Below, in pieces: positions 45,172 to 53,819 of a DNA stretch of 64,000 nt. The stretch comes from Saccharopolyspora rhizosphaerae (GTDB lineage Bacteria; Actinomycetota; Actinomycetes; Mycobacteriales; Pseudonocardiaceae): contig NZ_RSAA01000020.1 of assembly GCF_003931915.1 (NCBI RefSeq), positions 62,001 through 126,000 on the forward strand, read 5' to 3'. The notes below the pieces were generated by a model. The model had not been told where the DNA came from. It was given only the letters and a program-made list of their open reading frames with translations, and did not search any database. A program made the position numbers and the translations under genes. Each line of letters opens with the position of its first letter. The stretch's first letter is position 1.

Positions 45172-46383
45172 TCAGCTCTGCTCGCTCTGCTCGGTGCGGC
45201 GTTGCTCTTCGCGGTAGCCGTAGGCGGCCTGGCGCACCGCCTGGTCCGACTCGAGGCTGGAGCCGAGGGCTCCGGCGACCACGCCCATGCTGGTGAAGCC
45301 CCACGCCAAGGTCAGGTACCGGGTGAAGTCGGCCGGGTGCCCCAAGGTGCTGGAGAGGAGCTCTTCGGGTACGACGAACATCGCCACCGCCAGGTTGATC
45401 ACGAACAGCCCGAGGTACATGACCCCGACACCGATCGTCAGCGTCGCCACGGTGGAGGTGTTGTACAGCAGCACCTGCTCGCGGTCCGCCTCGCTGCCGC
45501 TCTTGCGCTTCTCCCACAGCCCGTGCGCGGTGATCAACCAGAACACCAGCAGGGCGACCGACACGAACGCGGCGAGGAGCTGCCGGAGCACGCCGAGCTG
45601 GTCACCGATCTGCCAGATGGTGCTCGACGACAGCCCGAAGGCACTGGTGGCCACGGCCGCGGCCAGCGCGCTGCGCAAGCCGAAGATCAACTGCGCGGGT
45701 TCGTTCGACCGGACCATCCCCGCCAGCAACCGCATCCGGCCGCGCTTGGGGGTGGTGGTGTAGCGGATGTCGGCCTCGTGCTGCTCGTCCTGCTCGTGGC
45801 GTTCGACCGGAGCGAGGATCCTGGTGAGCGTGTTGTCCAGGCCGTAGCGGTTCTCCCCGCCGCCGCGGTGACCGGTGAGCTCGTCAACGATCAGCAGCAT
45901 GATCTGCTTGGACCGCCGGTAGACCTGAGTGCCGCCCAGCGCGGGCAACGACACCACGGCGACGTTGCGGTCGCAATCGGCCTCGGCGACGACGGGCCGG
46001 CCGTGGGTGCGCACCGGGAGGTCGGTCAGGCAGATCGCGTAGTCCCAGTTGTGGTGGTCCATCCGGTCGCGGGTGGAGGCGAGGATGTCGCGGGTGTTGT
46101 GCCGGCCCGCGGTGACCGGGTCGACGTCGACCTCGACGGCCCAGGAGACGTACTCCTGGCCGAGCATGTCGGGCAGGTCGTCGGCGAGGCGCCTGGTGAC
46201 CCGCTCGGGCATGTCCGGGTCCGCGATCAGCCCCAAGCGCCGCTTCGGCGCTTCTCCCGACTCCGGCTCACCGCGTTCGGCGAGTTCCTCGGCCTGCTCG
46301 TGGTTCTCGGTTCCCTCGTCGTGCACCTCGCCACCCGGGTCACCGGCTTCCCCGGTGGCGTTGTCCCGGTCCTGCTCGGCCAT
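45172..46383 (-). CDS. Membrane protein of unknown function
   Basis: 403 residues, not recognised. Residues 1-45 are acidic and probably disordered. A soluble domain (about 48-210) follows with LIADPDMPERVTRRLADDLP, a DYAICLTDLP strand and VVSLPALGGTQVYRRSKQIMLLIVDEL. The C-terminal half has four hydrophobic segments, around LRSALAAAVATSAFGLSS, LLAAFVSVALLVFWLI, VATLTIGVGVMYLGLFVI and AWGFTSMGVVAGALGS. AAGGAG lies 4 nt before the ATG at 46383. It stands alone, convergent with the sox operon and downstream of a STAS gene. The soluble part recalls a peptidase or nucleotide-binding sensor, but no catalytic motif is visible. Confidence 0.75.
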   Translation of the reverse strand: MAEQDRDNATGEAGDPGGEVHDEGTENHEQAEELAERGEPESGEAPKRRLGLIADPDMPERVTRRLADDLPDMLGQEYVSWAVEVDVDPVTAGRHNTRDILASTRDRMDHHNWDYAICLTDLPVRTHGRPVVAEADCDRNVAVVSLPALGGTQVYRRSKQIMLLIVDELTGHRGGGENRYGLDNTLTRILAPVERHEQDEQHEADIRYTTTPKRGRMRLLAGMVRSNEPAQLIFGLRSALAAAVATSAFGLSSSTIWQIGDQLGVLRQLLAAFVSVALLVFWLITAHGLWEKRKSGSEADREQVLLYNTSTVATLTIGVGVMYLGLFVINLAVAMFVVPEELLSSTLGHPADFTRYLTLAWGFTSMGVVAGALGSSLESDQAVRQAAYGYREEQRRTEQSEQS

Positions 46384-46474
46384 GCTGCTCCTTCCCTCTT
46401 CCCAAGGGACACAGCATCGCACGGTGAGGCGCGACGATCACGGTTGCACCCCGCAGCCACGCCTGTGCGTGCCG

Positions 46475-46894
46475 TCACTGCGAGGCCGGGACCTCCTCGC
46501 CGGTCGTGTAGGTGAAGCGGGCGCTGAGCTTGAGCAGTCCGAGCAGGCGGTCGACGACGCGCGAGGAGACCAGGACGAGCTCCTTGTGACGGGCATCGGC
46601 GAGGTGGCGCGCTTCCAGCAGGGCGAGCGCACCGTCGGAGTTGATGAACGTGACCTGCGAGAGGTCGAGCACCACCACGGCAGCCGTGCCCACGAGCCGT
46701 TGCCGGACGGGCTCCGCCAAGAAGTGCCGGGCGGCCAGGTCCATCTCGCCGGATACCTGCACGACCACCACGCCGCCGCCGGGCCGGACCACGCGCACGC
46801 GCAACGCGCCGCACACCGATCCGGCCGAACGCGGGGACGTCCCGCGGGGGGCAGGCACCGGGCTCTCCAAGCCCGACACGTCGGCGTTCGTCAC
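46475..46894 (-). CDS. STAS-domain anti-sigma factor antagonist
   Basis: 139 residues. After a ~30-residue flexible start, the STAS fold reads VVVQVSGEMDLAAR, VVLDLSQVTFINSDGALALLEA and LVLVSS. The serine in FINSDGA occupies the place phosphorylated by anti-sigma kinases in SpoIIAA/RsbV. It likely frees a stress sigma factor from its anti-sigma partner. GTG start, with GAGG 9 nt upstream. Divergent from a GAF-ANTAR gene, so the two stress-related genes share a 291-nt control region. Confidence 0.87.
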   Translation of the reverse strand: MTNADVSGLESPVPAPRGTSPRSAGSVCGALRVRVVRPGGGVVVVQVSGEMDLAARHFLAEPVRQRLVGTAAVVVLDLSQVTFINSDGALALLEARHLADARHKELVLVSSRVVDRLLGLLKLSARFTYTTGEEVPASQ

Positions 46895-47185
46895 TCAACA
46901 CCACCTCAACACCTGAGCGAGCGAGCGCGCGCACCAGCGCACGATCCGAGGCAATAGAACGCGTTCCACCGGCAGCGGCGCGGCACGCCGCAGGGGGAAC
47001 CGACCGATCCGGAACTCGGCACCGCGCACCCGCAGCGGAACGTCAGCGGCTGTGACCTCAACCGACAGCACCCGACCCTACACAACGCGTGAAACCTTCG
47101 CACGAAGCGCGAAGTCGATCGTTCGCACGCGGCGGAGCTCACGCGTACCTTCGAACTCCCCGCCACTCCGGGAGGTCCGCACCCG

Positions 47186-47890
47186 ATGTTGACCGAGGAC
47201 GAAGCCGGGCGCCTCATCTCCTGGCTCGCCGACGCGGTCGGCCGGCTCAACGCTGCCCACGACCTGGCGGAGGCCCTCGACACGACCGCCCGCAGCGCGG
47301 TGGCGGCGATCCCCGGCACCGAGGGCGCGGGGATCGTGGAGCTGACCCGGGGCGGGCGCCTCGTCGAACGGGTCTCCACCTGCGACCTCGCGGACCGCAC
47401 GGACCGGGTGCAGAACGACACCGGCGAAGGTCCGTGCCTGCTCGCGCTGGCCACCGGTGGCACCGTGCGCATCCACGACCTGGGCGAGGAGACCGAGCGG
47501 TGGCCGGCGTTGGCCGAGGCCGCCCGCCACGAGGGCATCGCGGGCGCCCTGTGCTACCGCCTCGACACGGGGTTGGACCGGCGGCGCATGACGCTGAACC
47601 TCTACTCGCGGCGGCCGGGGGTCTTCGACGACGAGGCAGTGCTGCTCGGTGAACTGTTCGCCTCCCACGCGGGCTTGGCGCTGGCCCACGCCCACAACGC
47701 CCACCAGCTGAGCACGGCGTTGAGCACGCGCGACCTCATCGGCCAGGCGAAGGGAATCCTGATGGAACGCTTCAAGATCGACGACTACAAGGCGTTCCAG
47801 ATGCTCGTGGAGAGCTCGCAGCACACCAACCTCAAGCTCACCGACGTCGCCGCCTGGCTCGTGGCGAGCGTCGAGGGCTCTCGTGGCTGA
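47186..47890 (+). CDS. GAF and ANTAR domain transcription antiterminator
   Basis: 234 residues. A GAF sensor domain spans about 20-170 (ALDTTARSAVAAIPGTEGAGI, NDTGEGPCLLAL, DEAVLLGELFASHAGLALAHA). The C-terminal ANTAR domain (about 178-232) has STRDLIGQAKGILMERFKI, AFQMLVESSQHTNLKLTDVA. ANTAR domains bind paired RNA hairpins in leaders to prevent termination. GGAGG lies 10 nt before the ATG. No hairpin pair adjacent to this gene stands out as a target. Confidence 0.9.
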   Translation: MLTEDEAGRLISWLADAVGRLNAAHDLAEALDTTARSAVAAIPGTEGAGIVELTRGGRLVERVSTCDLADRTDRVQNDTGEGPCLLALATGGTVRIHDLGEETERWPALAEAARHEGIAGALCYRLDTGLDRRRMTLNLYSRRPGVFDDEAVLLGELFASHAGLALAHAHNAHQLSTALSTRDLIGQAKGILMERFKIDDYKAFQMLVESSQHTNLKLTDVAAWLVASVEGSRG

Positions 47891-47904
47891 GCCCGCGCAG
47901 CGCT

Positions 47905-48237
47905 TCAGGATTCGTGGTCCGGCGGGTCCACGCCAAGATCGGCCAGCCGGTCTTCCAGCACGATGATCCGGCACGCGCCCCACACCGGCATGCCCTGGTC
48001 CACCAGTTCCCGCGCCCGCGCGGCGAGCCGGAGCTGCGAGCGCGAGTACCGGCGGTGCCCGCCCGCCGAGCGCTCCGGGCGCACCAGGCCGGACTCCTCG
48101 AGGGAGCGCAGGAAGGGCTGGGTCGCGCCGACGATCTCCGCAGCGCGACCCATCGTGTAAGCCGGGTAGTGGGCGTCGTCGATCTTGCCCTCGACACCCG
48201 CTCGGTCAGCGCCCACACGGCCCCCTCGCTCCGTCAT
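47905..48237 (-). CDS. MerR-family regulator (HspR-like position)
   Basis: 110 residues. The MerR HTH reads YTMGRAAEIVGATQPFLRSLEESGLVRP with the wing SAGGHRRYSRSQL. A short dimerisation helix with VWGACRIIVLEDRLADLG follows. It lies 73 nt downstream of an Hsp20 gene on the same strand, the arrangement of small heat-shock operons whose own repressor (HspR type) is co-transcribed. The inverted repeat upstream of hsp20 (48816-48833) is the likely target. Confidence 0.85.
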   Translation of the reverse strand: MTERGGRVGADRAGVEGKIDDAHYPAYTMGRAAEIVGATQPFLRSLEESGLVRPERSAGGHRRYSRSQLRLAARARELVDQGMPVWGACRIIVLEDRLADLGVDPPDHES

Positions 48238-48310
48238 CGCACCGGCCGCCGGGCGGACAGCTGAAGGCCTGCGGCGAACCCGGCGCCGCAGGCCTGCTCC
48301 TCCTCGACGG

Positions 48311-48751
48311 TCACCGATCGCCGCTCTCGATCACCTTCTGGCCGCCGCCATGGCCGACCTTGATCTGCCGCGGCTTGGCCTGCTCGGCCACGGGCAACAT
48401 CACCGTCAGCACGCCGTCCGTGTAGTCGGCGGTGACGCCGTCCAGGTCGAACCCGTCACCCAGCGACAGCTGACGGGAGAACGTGCCGCGCGGACGCTCC
48501 GCGCTGATGTAGCTCACGTCGCCGTCGCCGGCCGGCATCCCCTTGCGCTCGGCCCGCACGGTCAGCGTGCCGTTCTCAGCCTGCACCTGCAGCGAGTCCG
48601 GATCGATGCCCGGCAGGTCGAACGCGACGACGTACTGGTCGCCCGTCCGGAAGACGTCCATCGGCATCGCCTGCGGTGCGCGGCTGGAACCGAACACCTC
48701 GTTGGCCAAGCGGTTCAGGTCCCGGAACAGCGGATCGAACGCCATCGTCAT
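48311..48751 (-). CDS. Hsp20 / alpha-crystallin small heat-shock protein
   Basis: 146 residues with an alpha-crystallin domain (about 28-130): MDVFRTGDQYVVAFDLPGID, LTVRAERKG, RGTFSRQLSLGDGFDLDGVT and ADYTDGVLTVMLPVAEQ with the C-terminal PRQIKV tail. It holds unfolding proteins soluble during heat stress. The ATG at 48751 (MTMAFDPLF) is preceded by a G-run site; an upstream start would add 21 residues of unrelated sequence. Confidence 0.93.
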   Translation of the reverse strand: MTMAFDPLFRDLNRLANEVFGSSRAPQAMPMDVFRTGDQYVVAFDLPGIDPDSLQVQAENGTLTVRAERKGMPAGDGDVSYISAERPRGTFSRQLSLGDGFDLDGVTADYTDGVLTVMLPVAEQAKPRQIKVGHGGGQKVIESGDR

Positions 48752-48815
48752 GCCGACGCCCCCCCTTTCGAGCTGGCCCACAGGGGCCGTACCTCCTCTC
48801 GCTTGCACACACATC

Positions 48816-48833
48816 CTGCATTCGCCAATGCAG
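48816..48833. promoter_or_regulatory. Operator candidate upstream of hsp20
   Basis: CTGCATT and AATGCAG form perfect 7-bp arms around CGCC, 65 nt upstream of hsp20. Spacing and symmetry fit a MerR/HspR-type dimer site. The AT-rich stretch that follows (GATTTTCC, GAAAATTC) may contain the promoter. Confidence 0.5.
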
Positions 48834-48929
48834 ATTTTCCAACACGAGCGAATGAAAATTCACCCGTTGGCGTGACGATGCGCGGTAGGTCCCGTCCCTT
48901 GACCCCCGAGCCCGGGCGGCCTGCGGGCA

Positions 48930-49279
48930 CGCCTCACAGGGGCGTGGGGCAGCGCCGCGTTCCTGGTGATCGGCCCAAGGAGCCTGACCGGCCTGGCCGC
49001 TGGCTGCTCACCCCCTGGCGGACCCGCCGACCGGCCCCGGACGGCCTGCCGGCCCGGCTGCTGGGCACCACCATGATCGTCGCTGGAAGTGCCGCACCGG
49101 CGCGATCTTTCGCCCACTTCGCGGTCGAGGGACTCAGCACACCCGGCCCCAGCGGCACCACCGTCGAAGCTGGTCACCACCGGGCTCTACCGGTCCCGGC
49201 GCAACCCGATGCACCTGCCGTGCACCTGATAACGATCGGGCAGGCGCCGCTGCTGCAGCAGCCGCGCCTCCACGCCTAG
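48930..49279 (+). pseudogene. Remnant of an isoprenylcysteine carboxylmethyltransferase-like membrane protein
   Basis: Pieces in different frames read as an ICMT/DUF1295-like protein: AAFLVIGPRSLTGL, then RWLLTPWRTRRPAPDGLPAR and LLGTTMIVAGSAAPARSF with LSTPGP, then LVTTGLYRSRRNPMHLP (the conserved YRxxRNPM signature), and LITIGQAPLL. At least three frameshifts and a stop separate them. The family methylates or otherwise modifies lipophilic substrates in the membrane. Boundaries are approximate. Confidence 0.6.
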
Positions 49280-49454
49280 GCCGCCCTCGCCGCGATCCCT
49301 CCCCCGCCCGCCACGTCCCGCTGCGGGAGGAACCTCTCAGGGAGCGCTTCGGCGAGGAGCACGAGCGCTGCTGCCCGCGCAGTCCCCGCTGGACACCACG
49401 CGTGACCCCGTGGCACCAGGACCAGCGGCCTCGCTGACGGACGCCGACCGCGCG

Positions 49455-50307
49455 CTACTCGCGGAACGCGTCGGTGGCGTCGACGACCGCCTCCGCCAGT
49501 TGACCCGCCGCTCGATGTCCGGGGTCGACCATCCGGAGTTCGCTCCCCGGCCACGCCGCGGCGAGCTGCCACGGCGTGGCCAAGAGGTTGCGGAGGTCGA
49601 GCACGCCGTGCCGCAGCTTCGCCGGAACACCGGCGAGCCGCGACACCGAGCGGATGACCTCCTCCGCCAGCCAGGACCCGTGCTGCCAGAAGTGGGTGAC
49701 GATGCGGGCGAAACCGAGCGCGAAGCGCGGGTCCGCGAAGGCCGGGTTCGGCGTCGTGTCGGGGACGAGCGCGTCCTCCCACGCGCACCAGTTGCGGGCC
49801 GCTCGGAGCTGCACCGCGGGGTCGGGGTCCACCAGCAGCCGGTGGTAGGCGTCCACGAGGTCGCCGTCCCGGTCCTGTTCCGGCACGCCCTCCCGGAACC
49901 AGGCCCACGCTTCCGGGCTCCGACACCCGCTCGGGGTGCCGTTGGGCGTAGGCCAGCGCCAGGACGCACCCCCAGGACCCGCCCTCCACCAGCCAGCGGT
50001 CGACGTGCAGGTGCTCGCGGATCCGCTCCACGTCGGCGATGAGGTGGTCCGCGGTGTTCAACGACAGGTCGGCACCCGGATCGCCGCGTGCGGCGTGCTG
50101 CGCCCGCACATGCGCTGGTCGAACAGCACGATCCGGTAGGCCTCCAGTCGAAGTACCGGCGCAACCGCGGCGTGCACCCCGCCCCGGACCTCCGCGCAGC
50201 ACCACGGCGGGCTTGCCCGCGGGGTTCCCCCACACCTCCCAGTGCAGGCGGTGGTCACCACCGACCTCCACCATCCCGGACTCGTGCGGTTCGACCTCCG
50301 GATGCAC
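49455..50307 (-). pseudogene. Prolyl aminopeptidase, decayed
   Basis: Segments of a proline iminopeptidase occur in order but in different frames: WEVWGNPAGKPAVVLRGGPG (HGGPG expected), GCTPRLRRYFD, EAYRIVLFDQRMCGRSTPHAA, LNTADHLIADVERIREHL with GGSWG holding the nucleophile serine, then DLVDAYHRLLVDPD to PAFADPRFALGFARIVTHFW and LRMVDPGHRA. Frameshifts lie near 50184, 50146 and 50078. About 25 residues are missing near 49925, where HPERVSE meets EAWAWFREGVPEQ. The gene cannot make an active enzyme as written. The deletion argues for real decay and not only for sequencing error. Confidence 0.75.
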
Positions 50308-50430
50308 GTGCTCTCCCCTCGGCCGAGTTCACCCAGCCTGCCACCGCTTCGGACCGAGGTGGTCGGGTTCTCGAGGCCGAACAGGTGCGGGTCGCTCGGC
50401 CGGAGCAGCACCGGCACCGTCCGACCGGGC

Positions 50431-51447
50431 TCAACCGTCGAGGTGGCGGGCCAGGTTGAGCATCCCCCTCTCGTCGATCTTGGTGGGGTCCGGGTCGATG
50501 CACGCCTCGAGGCGCTCGGTGAGCTCCTGGCGGTCGAGGTCGGTGCCGATGAGGACGAGGCGGGTGGCGCGTTCGCCCTTCCAGCGGGTCTTCTCGAAGG
50601 CCGCGTACACGCCGACCGTGTGCAGCACGAACCGGCGGTGATCACCGGAAGCGCCGAAGTCGATCGGGCCCTTGATGCGGTAGACACCTCGGCTGCGCTC
50701 GTGGAGGAAGCGCAGGAAGGCCGAGGGGTTCAGCGGGTACTCCGCGGTGAACTCCACCGACTCGTAGACCGCGTGCATGTGCTGGGCATGATCGCCCCCG
50801 CACTCCTCGAGGTCGGCGAAGGACAGCTGCTTCGCACCGACGGACTCCCGCGCCCCGGGGGCGTCGAGGAGGATCCCAGGCGAGATCCGGCCCCGTTCGG
50901 CGGCCAGCACGGCACCGTCGGCGATGTCGCGGACCTCGGTGAGCACCCGCTCCCGCTCCGGCTCGTCGAGCCGGTCGACCTTGTTGACCACGACCAGGTC
51001 GGCGAGCCGCACGTGGTCGTCCAGCTCGGGGTGCCGGGCGCGGGTGTCGTCGAACTCGGCCGCGTCCACGACCTCGACCAGGCCGCCGAACTCGACGTGC
51101 GGGCTCTGCGAGGACAGCACCAGCCGCACCAGCTGCCGAGGTTCGGCGATGCCGCTCGCCTCGATCACGACGGCGTCCAGCGGAGCGCCCGGGTAGGCCA
51201 GACGCGCCAGCATCGAGTCGACGCCGTCGACGTCCACCGCGCAGCACAGGCAGCCGTTCTCGAGCGACATCGCGGCGTCGACCTGACCGGCGACGTGCAT
51301 CGCGTCGATGTTGATGCTGCCGAAGTCGTTGACCAGCACGCCGATCCGGCGACCCTCGTTGTTGCGCAGCAGGTGGTTCAGCAACGTCGTCTTGCCCGAG
51401 CCCAAGTAGCCCGCCAGCACGACCACCGGAATCCGCGCCGTCACCAC
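50431..51447 (-). CDS. CobW-family GTPase (G3E metallochaperone)
   Basis: 338 residues. Walker A GYLGSGKTT (13-21), the metal-binding ENGCLCC (Cys66, Cys68, Cys69), IEASGIAEP (switch region) and NKVD (155-158). The C-terminal CobW domain ends with VLIGTDLDRQELTERLEACI. Such proteins insert zinc or cobalt into client enzymes and are often induced by zinc shortage. No zinc-responsive site or client gene was recognised beside it; it is divergent from the arabinoside transporter operon. Confidence 0.9.
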   Translation of the reverse strand: MVTARIPVVVLAGYLGSGKTTLLNHLLRNNEGRRIGVLVNDFGSINIDAMHVAGQVDAAMSLENGCLCCAVDVDGVDSMLARLAYPGAPLDAVVIEASGIAEPRQLVRLVLSSQSPHVEFGGLVEVVDAAEFDDTRARHPELDDHVRLADLVVVNKVDRLDEPERERVLTEVRDIADGAVLAAERGRISPGILLDAPGARESVGAKQLSFADLEECGGDHAQHMHAVYESVEFTAEYPLNPSAFLRFLHERSRGVYRIKGPIDFGASGDHRRFVLHTVGVYAAFEKTRWKGERATRLVLIGTDLDRQELTERLEACIDPDPTKIDERGMLNLARHLDG

Positions 51448-51633
51448 TCCCCCACGATCACCGTTCGCTCACCGGCCGACATCCTCGCACGCCCGCGCCC
51501 GACCACCCCGAAGGCGCCCGACCGGCCCATTGACCGCACCCCGACGAGCCTCTAGCTTGATCCACAGCCTGAACCGGACACCGTGCGAAATACCGAACAT
51601 TCCTGCCGGACAACGATGTCTCGGAGGTACGAC

Positions 51634-52929
51634 GTGCCAGGTGGCGAGGTGAGCCGGAGGACGCTGCTCGGTGCAGCGGCCCTCGGATGCGCGGGACTGG
51701 CGAGCGGCTGCGGATCCGCGCGCGCCGGAGACGCGCTGCGCTACTGGAACCTCTTCGGCGGCGGCGACGGCGAGACCATGAAAGCGATGCTCGACGTTTA
51801 CCGCGCCACGCATCCCGGGGTCGAACTCGAGGACGTCACGCTGGAGTGGGGCGACCGCTACTACACCAAGCTCGCGATGGCCGGAGCCGCCGAGCGCGCG
51901 CCCGACGTGGCGGTCCTGCACTTGGGGCGCCTGCCCGCCTTCGCGCCCGGCGGACTGATCGACGAGATGCGTCCCGACCTGCTGCGCCAGGTCGGGATCG
52001 GACCCGAGCACTTCCCGCCGGGCCTGTGGCGGCGTGCGACGCACGACGGCAGGCTCTTCGCGATCCCGCTCGACACGCACCCGTTCGTCCAGTACTACAA
52101 CACCGACGTCTGCCGGGCGGCCGGCCTGCTCGACGAGCAGGGCCGCCTGCGCACCCTGGTGGGCCAGGACGGTGTGCGGGAGGCGCTGCGCGCCGTCCGG
52201 CGCGTGACCGGGTCCACCGGTCTGCTGCTGGAGACCACCGGCGACGGCGTGGCCCCGTGGCGGTTGTTCTGGAGCCTGTACCGGCAGGCAGGCGGTGAAC
52301 TGTTCACCCCGGACGGCGCCCGCTCGGCGCTGGACGAACGCAAGACCGCCGACGTCCTCGCATTCGTGCAGGGTCTGCACGAGGAGGAGCTGGCCACCGG
52401 TGAGATGGACGCCGACGGAGCCATCGCGCTGTTCAGCAGCGGGCGGGCCGGGTTCTTCTGGTACGGCGAGTGGGAGGTGCAGACCTTCCTCACGGCGCAG
52501 GTGAACTTCGGCATGACCCGCTTCCCGGGCATCTTCGGCCCGCCTCTCGCCGAAGCGGACTCGCACGCGTTCGTGCTACCGCACCGGGACCGCACCGAGG
52601 AGGACCACCTGGTGGTCTACGACTTCATCGCCGCCTTGCTGCGCGACAGCACGAGGTGGGCCGAGGGCGGCCACATCCCGGCGTACCTGCCCGTCACCCG
52701 CAGCGAGGCCTACGCGCGGATGCAGCCGCAGTCGGAGTACCGCTCGGTGATCGACGACGTCCAGCTCGACCCCGAGGTCTGGTTCGCCGGCTCCGGCTCC
52801 CGGCTGTGGACCGAGCTCAACGCGGTGCTCGGACCGGCGATGGACGGACGGGTGCGCGTCGACAGGGCGGTGCCGCAGATCCGGGACGTCGTCGAAGACC
52901 TGCTCGCCACCCCGAACCCCACGGCGTGA
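51634..52929 (+). CDS. ABC sugar-binding lipoprotein
   Basis: 431-residue extracellular solute-binding protein (family 1). The N-terminus is SRRTLLGAAALGCAGLASGC: a twin-arginine pair, hydrophobic core and lipobox with lipid-modified Cys26. Downstream: WNLFGGGDGETMKAMLDVYRA and YYTKLAMAGAAERAPDVAVL. The GTG at 51634 follows GGAGG by 6 nt, which selects it over an in-frame ATG upstream. Followed by two permease genes and an arabinofuranosidase, so it probably captures an arabinose-containing oligosaccharide. No ATPase gene is present in the operon. Confidence 0.9.
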   Translation: MPGGEVSRRTLLGAAALGCAGLASGCGSARAGDALRYWNLFGGGDGETMKAMLDVYRATHPGVELEDVTLEWGDRYYTKLAMAGAAERAPDVAVLHLGRLPAFAPGGLIDEMRPDLLRQVGIGPEHFPPGLWRRATHDGRLFAIPLDTHPFVQYYNTDVCRAAGLLDEQGRLRTLVGQDGVREALRAVRRVTGSTGLLLETTGDGVAPWRLFWSLYRQAGGELFTPDGARSALDERKTADVLAFVQGLHEEELATGEMDADGAIALFSSGRAGFFWYGEWEVQTFLTAQVNFGMTRFPGIFGPPLAEADSHAFVLPHRDRTEEDHLVVYDFIAALLRDSTRWAEGGHIPAYLPVTRSEAYARMQPQSEYRSVIDDVQLDPEVWFAGSGSRLWTELNAVLGPAMDGRVRVDRAVPQIRDVVEDLLATPNPTA

Positions 52930-52940
52930 GGGGAGGCCGC

Positions 52941-53819
52941 ATGAACACGCGCAGAGCAGGCTCGGGTTTCGCGTTCGTGGCCCCGTTCCTCGCCGCCTAC
53001 GTGCTCTTCCTGGTGCTGCCGCTGGGAATGGGACTGGTCACCAGCCTCACCAACGCAAGCCTGACCGGCGGGAGCACCGAGTTCGTGGGGTTGGCGAACT
53101 TCGCCGAAGCCCTGACCGATCCCGCGATGTGGCAGTCGTTCGGCGTCACCGTCGGTTTCACCGCGGCCAGCACGCCGCCGCTCGTCCTGGCCGGGTTGGT
53201 CATGGCGTTGCTGACGCACCACCTGGCACCGGCGCGGTGGCTGTGGCGGTTGGCGTTCTTCGCGCCCTACGTGCTGCCCTCCTCGGCCATCGCGCTCATC
53301 TTCACGTGGATCTACCAGCCGGACTTCGGGCTCGCCGACTCACTGCTGTCCTGGCTCGGCATCGGGCCGGTGGGCTGGCTGGCGCACCCGGTCGCAGCGA
53401 TGCTCGGCGTGGTGGTGGCGACGGTGTGGTGGACCGTCGGGTTCAACTTCCTGCTGTACCTCGCTGCGCTGCAAGCGATCCCGGACGACCTCTACGAGGC
53501 TTCGTCGCTGGACGGCGCGGGAGGCTGGCGCCAGCTCTGGCACATCACGCTGCCGGGGCTGCGCCCGACGACGGGCTTGGTCGCGGTGCTGCAGGTGCTG
53601 GCATCGCTGAAGGTCTTCGACCAGTTCTACCTGATCACCAACGGCGGACCGCAGCACAGCACGAGGCCGATCCTGCAGTACGTCTACGAGTCGGGCTTCA
53701 CCCACTACCGCACGGGCTACGGCTCAGCGGTCTCCTACGTCTTCTTCGGAGCGATCCTGCTGGTCACGCTCACCCACTTGAGCGTCCAACGCCGCCGAGC
53801 CGCAGGAGGTGACCGATGA
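52941..53819 (+). CDS. ABC sugar permease (MalF type)
   Basis: 292 residues with six predicted membrane helices. The cytoplasmic EAA loop is DDLYEASSLDGAGGWRQLWHITLPGLRP, which docks with the ATPase. The N-terminus FAFVAPFLAAYVLFLVLPLG is the usual first helix of MalF-type proteins. GGGAGG lies 4 nt before the ATG. Starts 11 nt after the binding-protein stop and overlaps the next permease by 4 nt. Confidence 0.92.
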   Translation: MNTRRAGSGFAFVAPFLAAYVLFLVLPLGMGLVTSLTNASLTGGSTEFVGLANFAEALTDPAMWQSFGVTVGFTAASTPPLVLAGLVMALLTHHLAPARWLWRLAFFAPYVLPSSAIALIFTWIYQPDFGLADSLLSWLGIGPVGWLAHPVAAMLGVVVATVWWTVGFNFLLYLAALQAIPDDLYEASSLDGAGGWRQLWHITLPGLRPTTGLVAVLQVLASLKVFDQFYLITNGGPQHSTRPILQYVYESGFTHYRTGYGSAVSYVFFGAILLVTLTHLSVQRRRAAGGDR

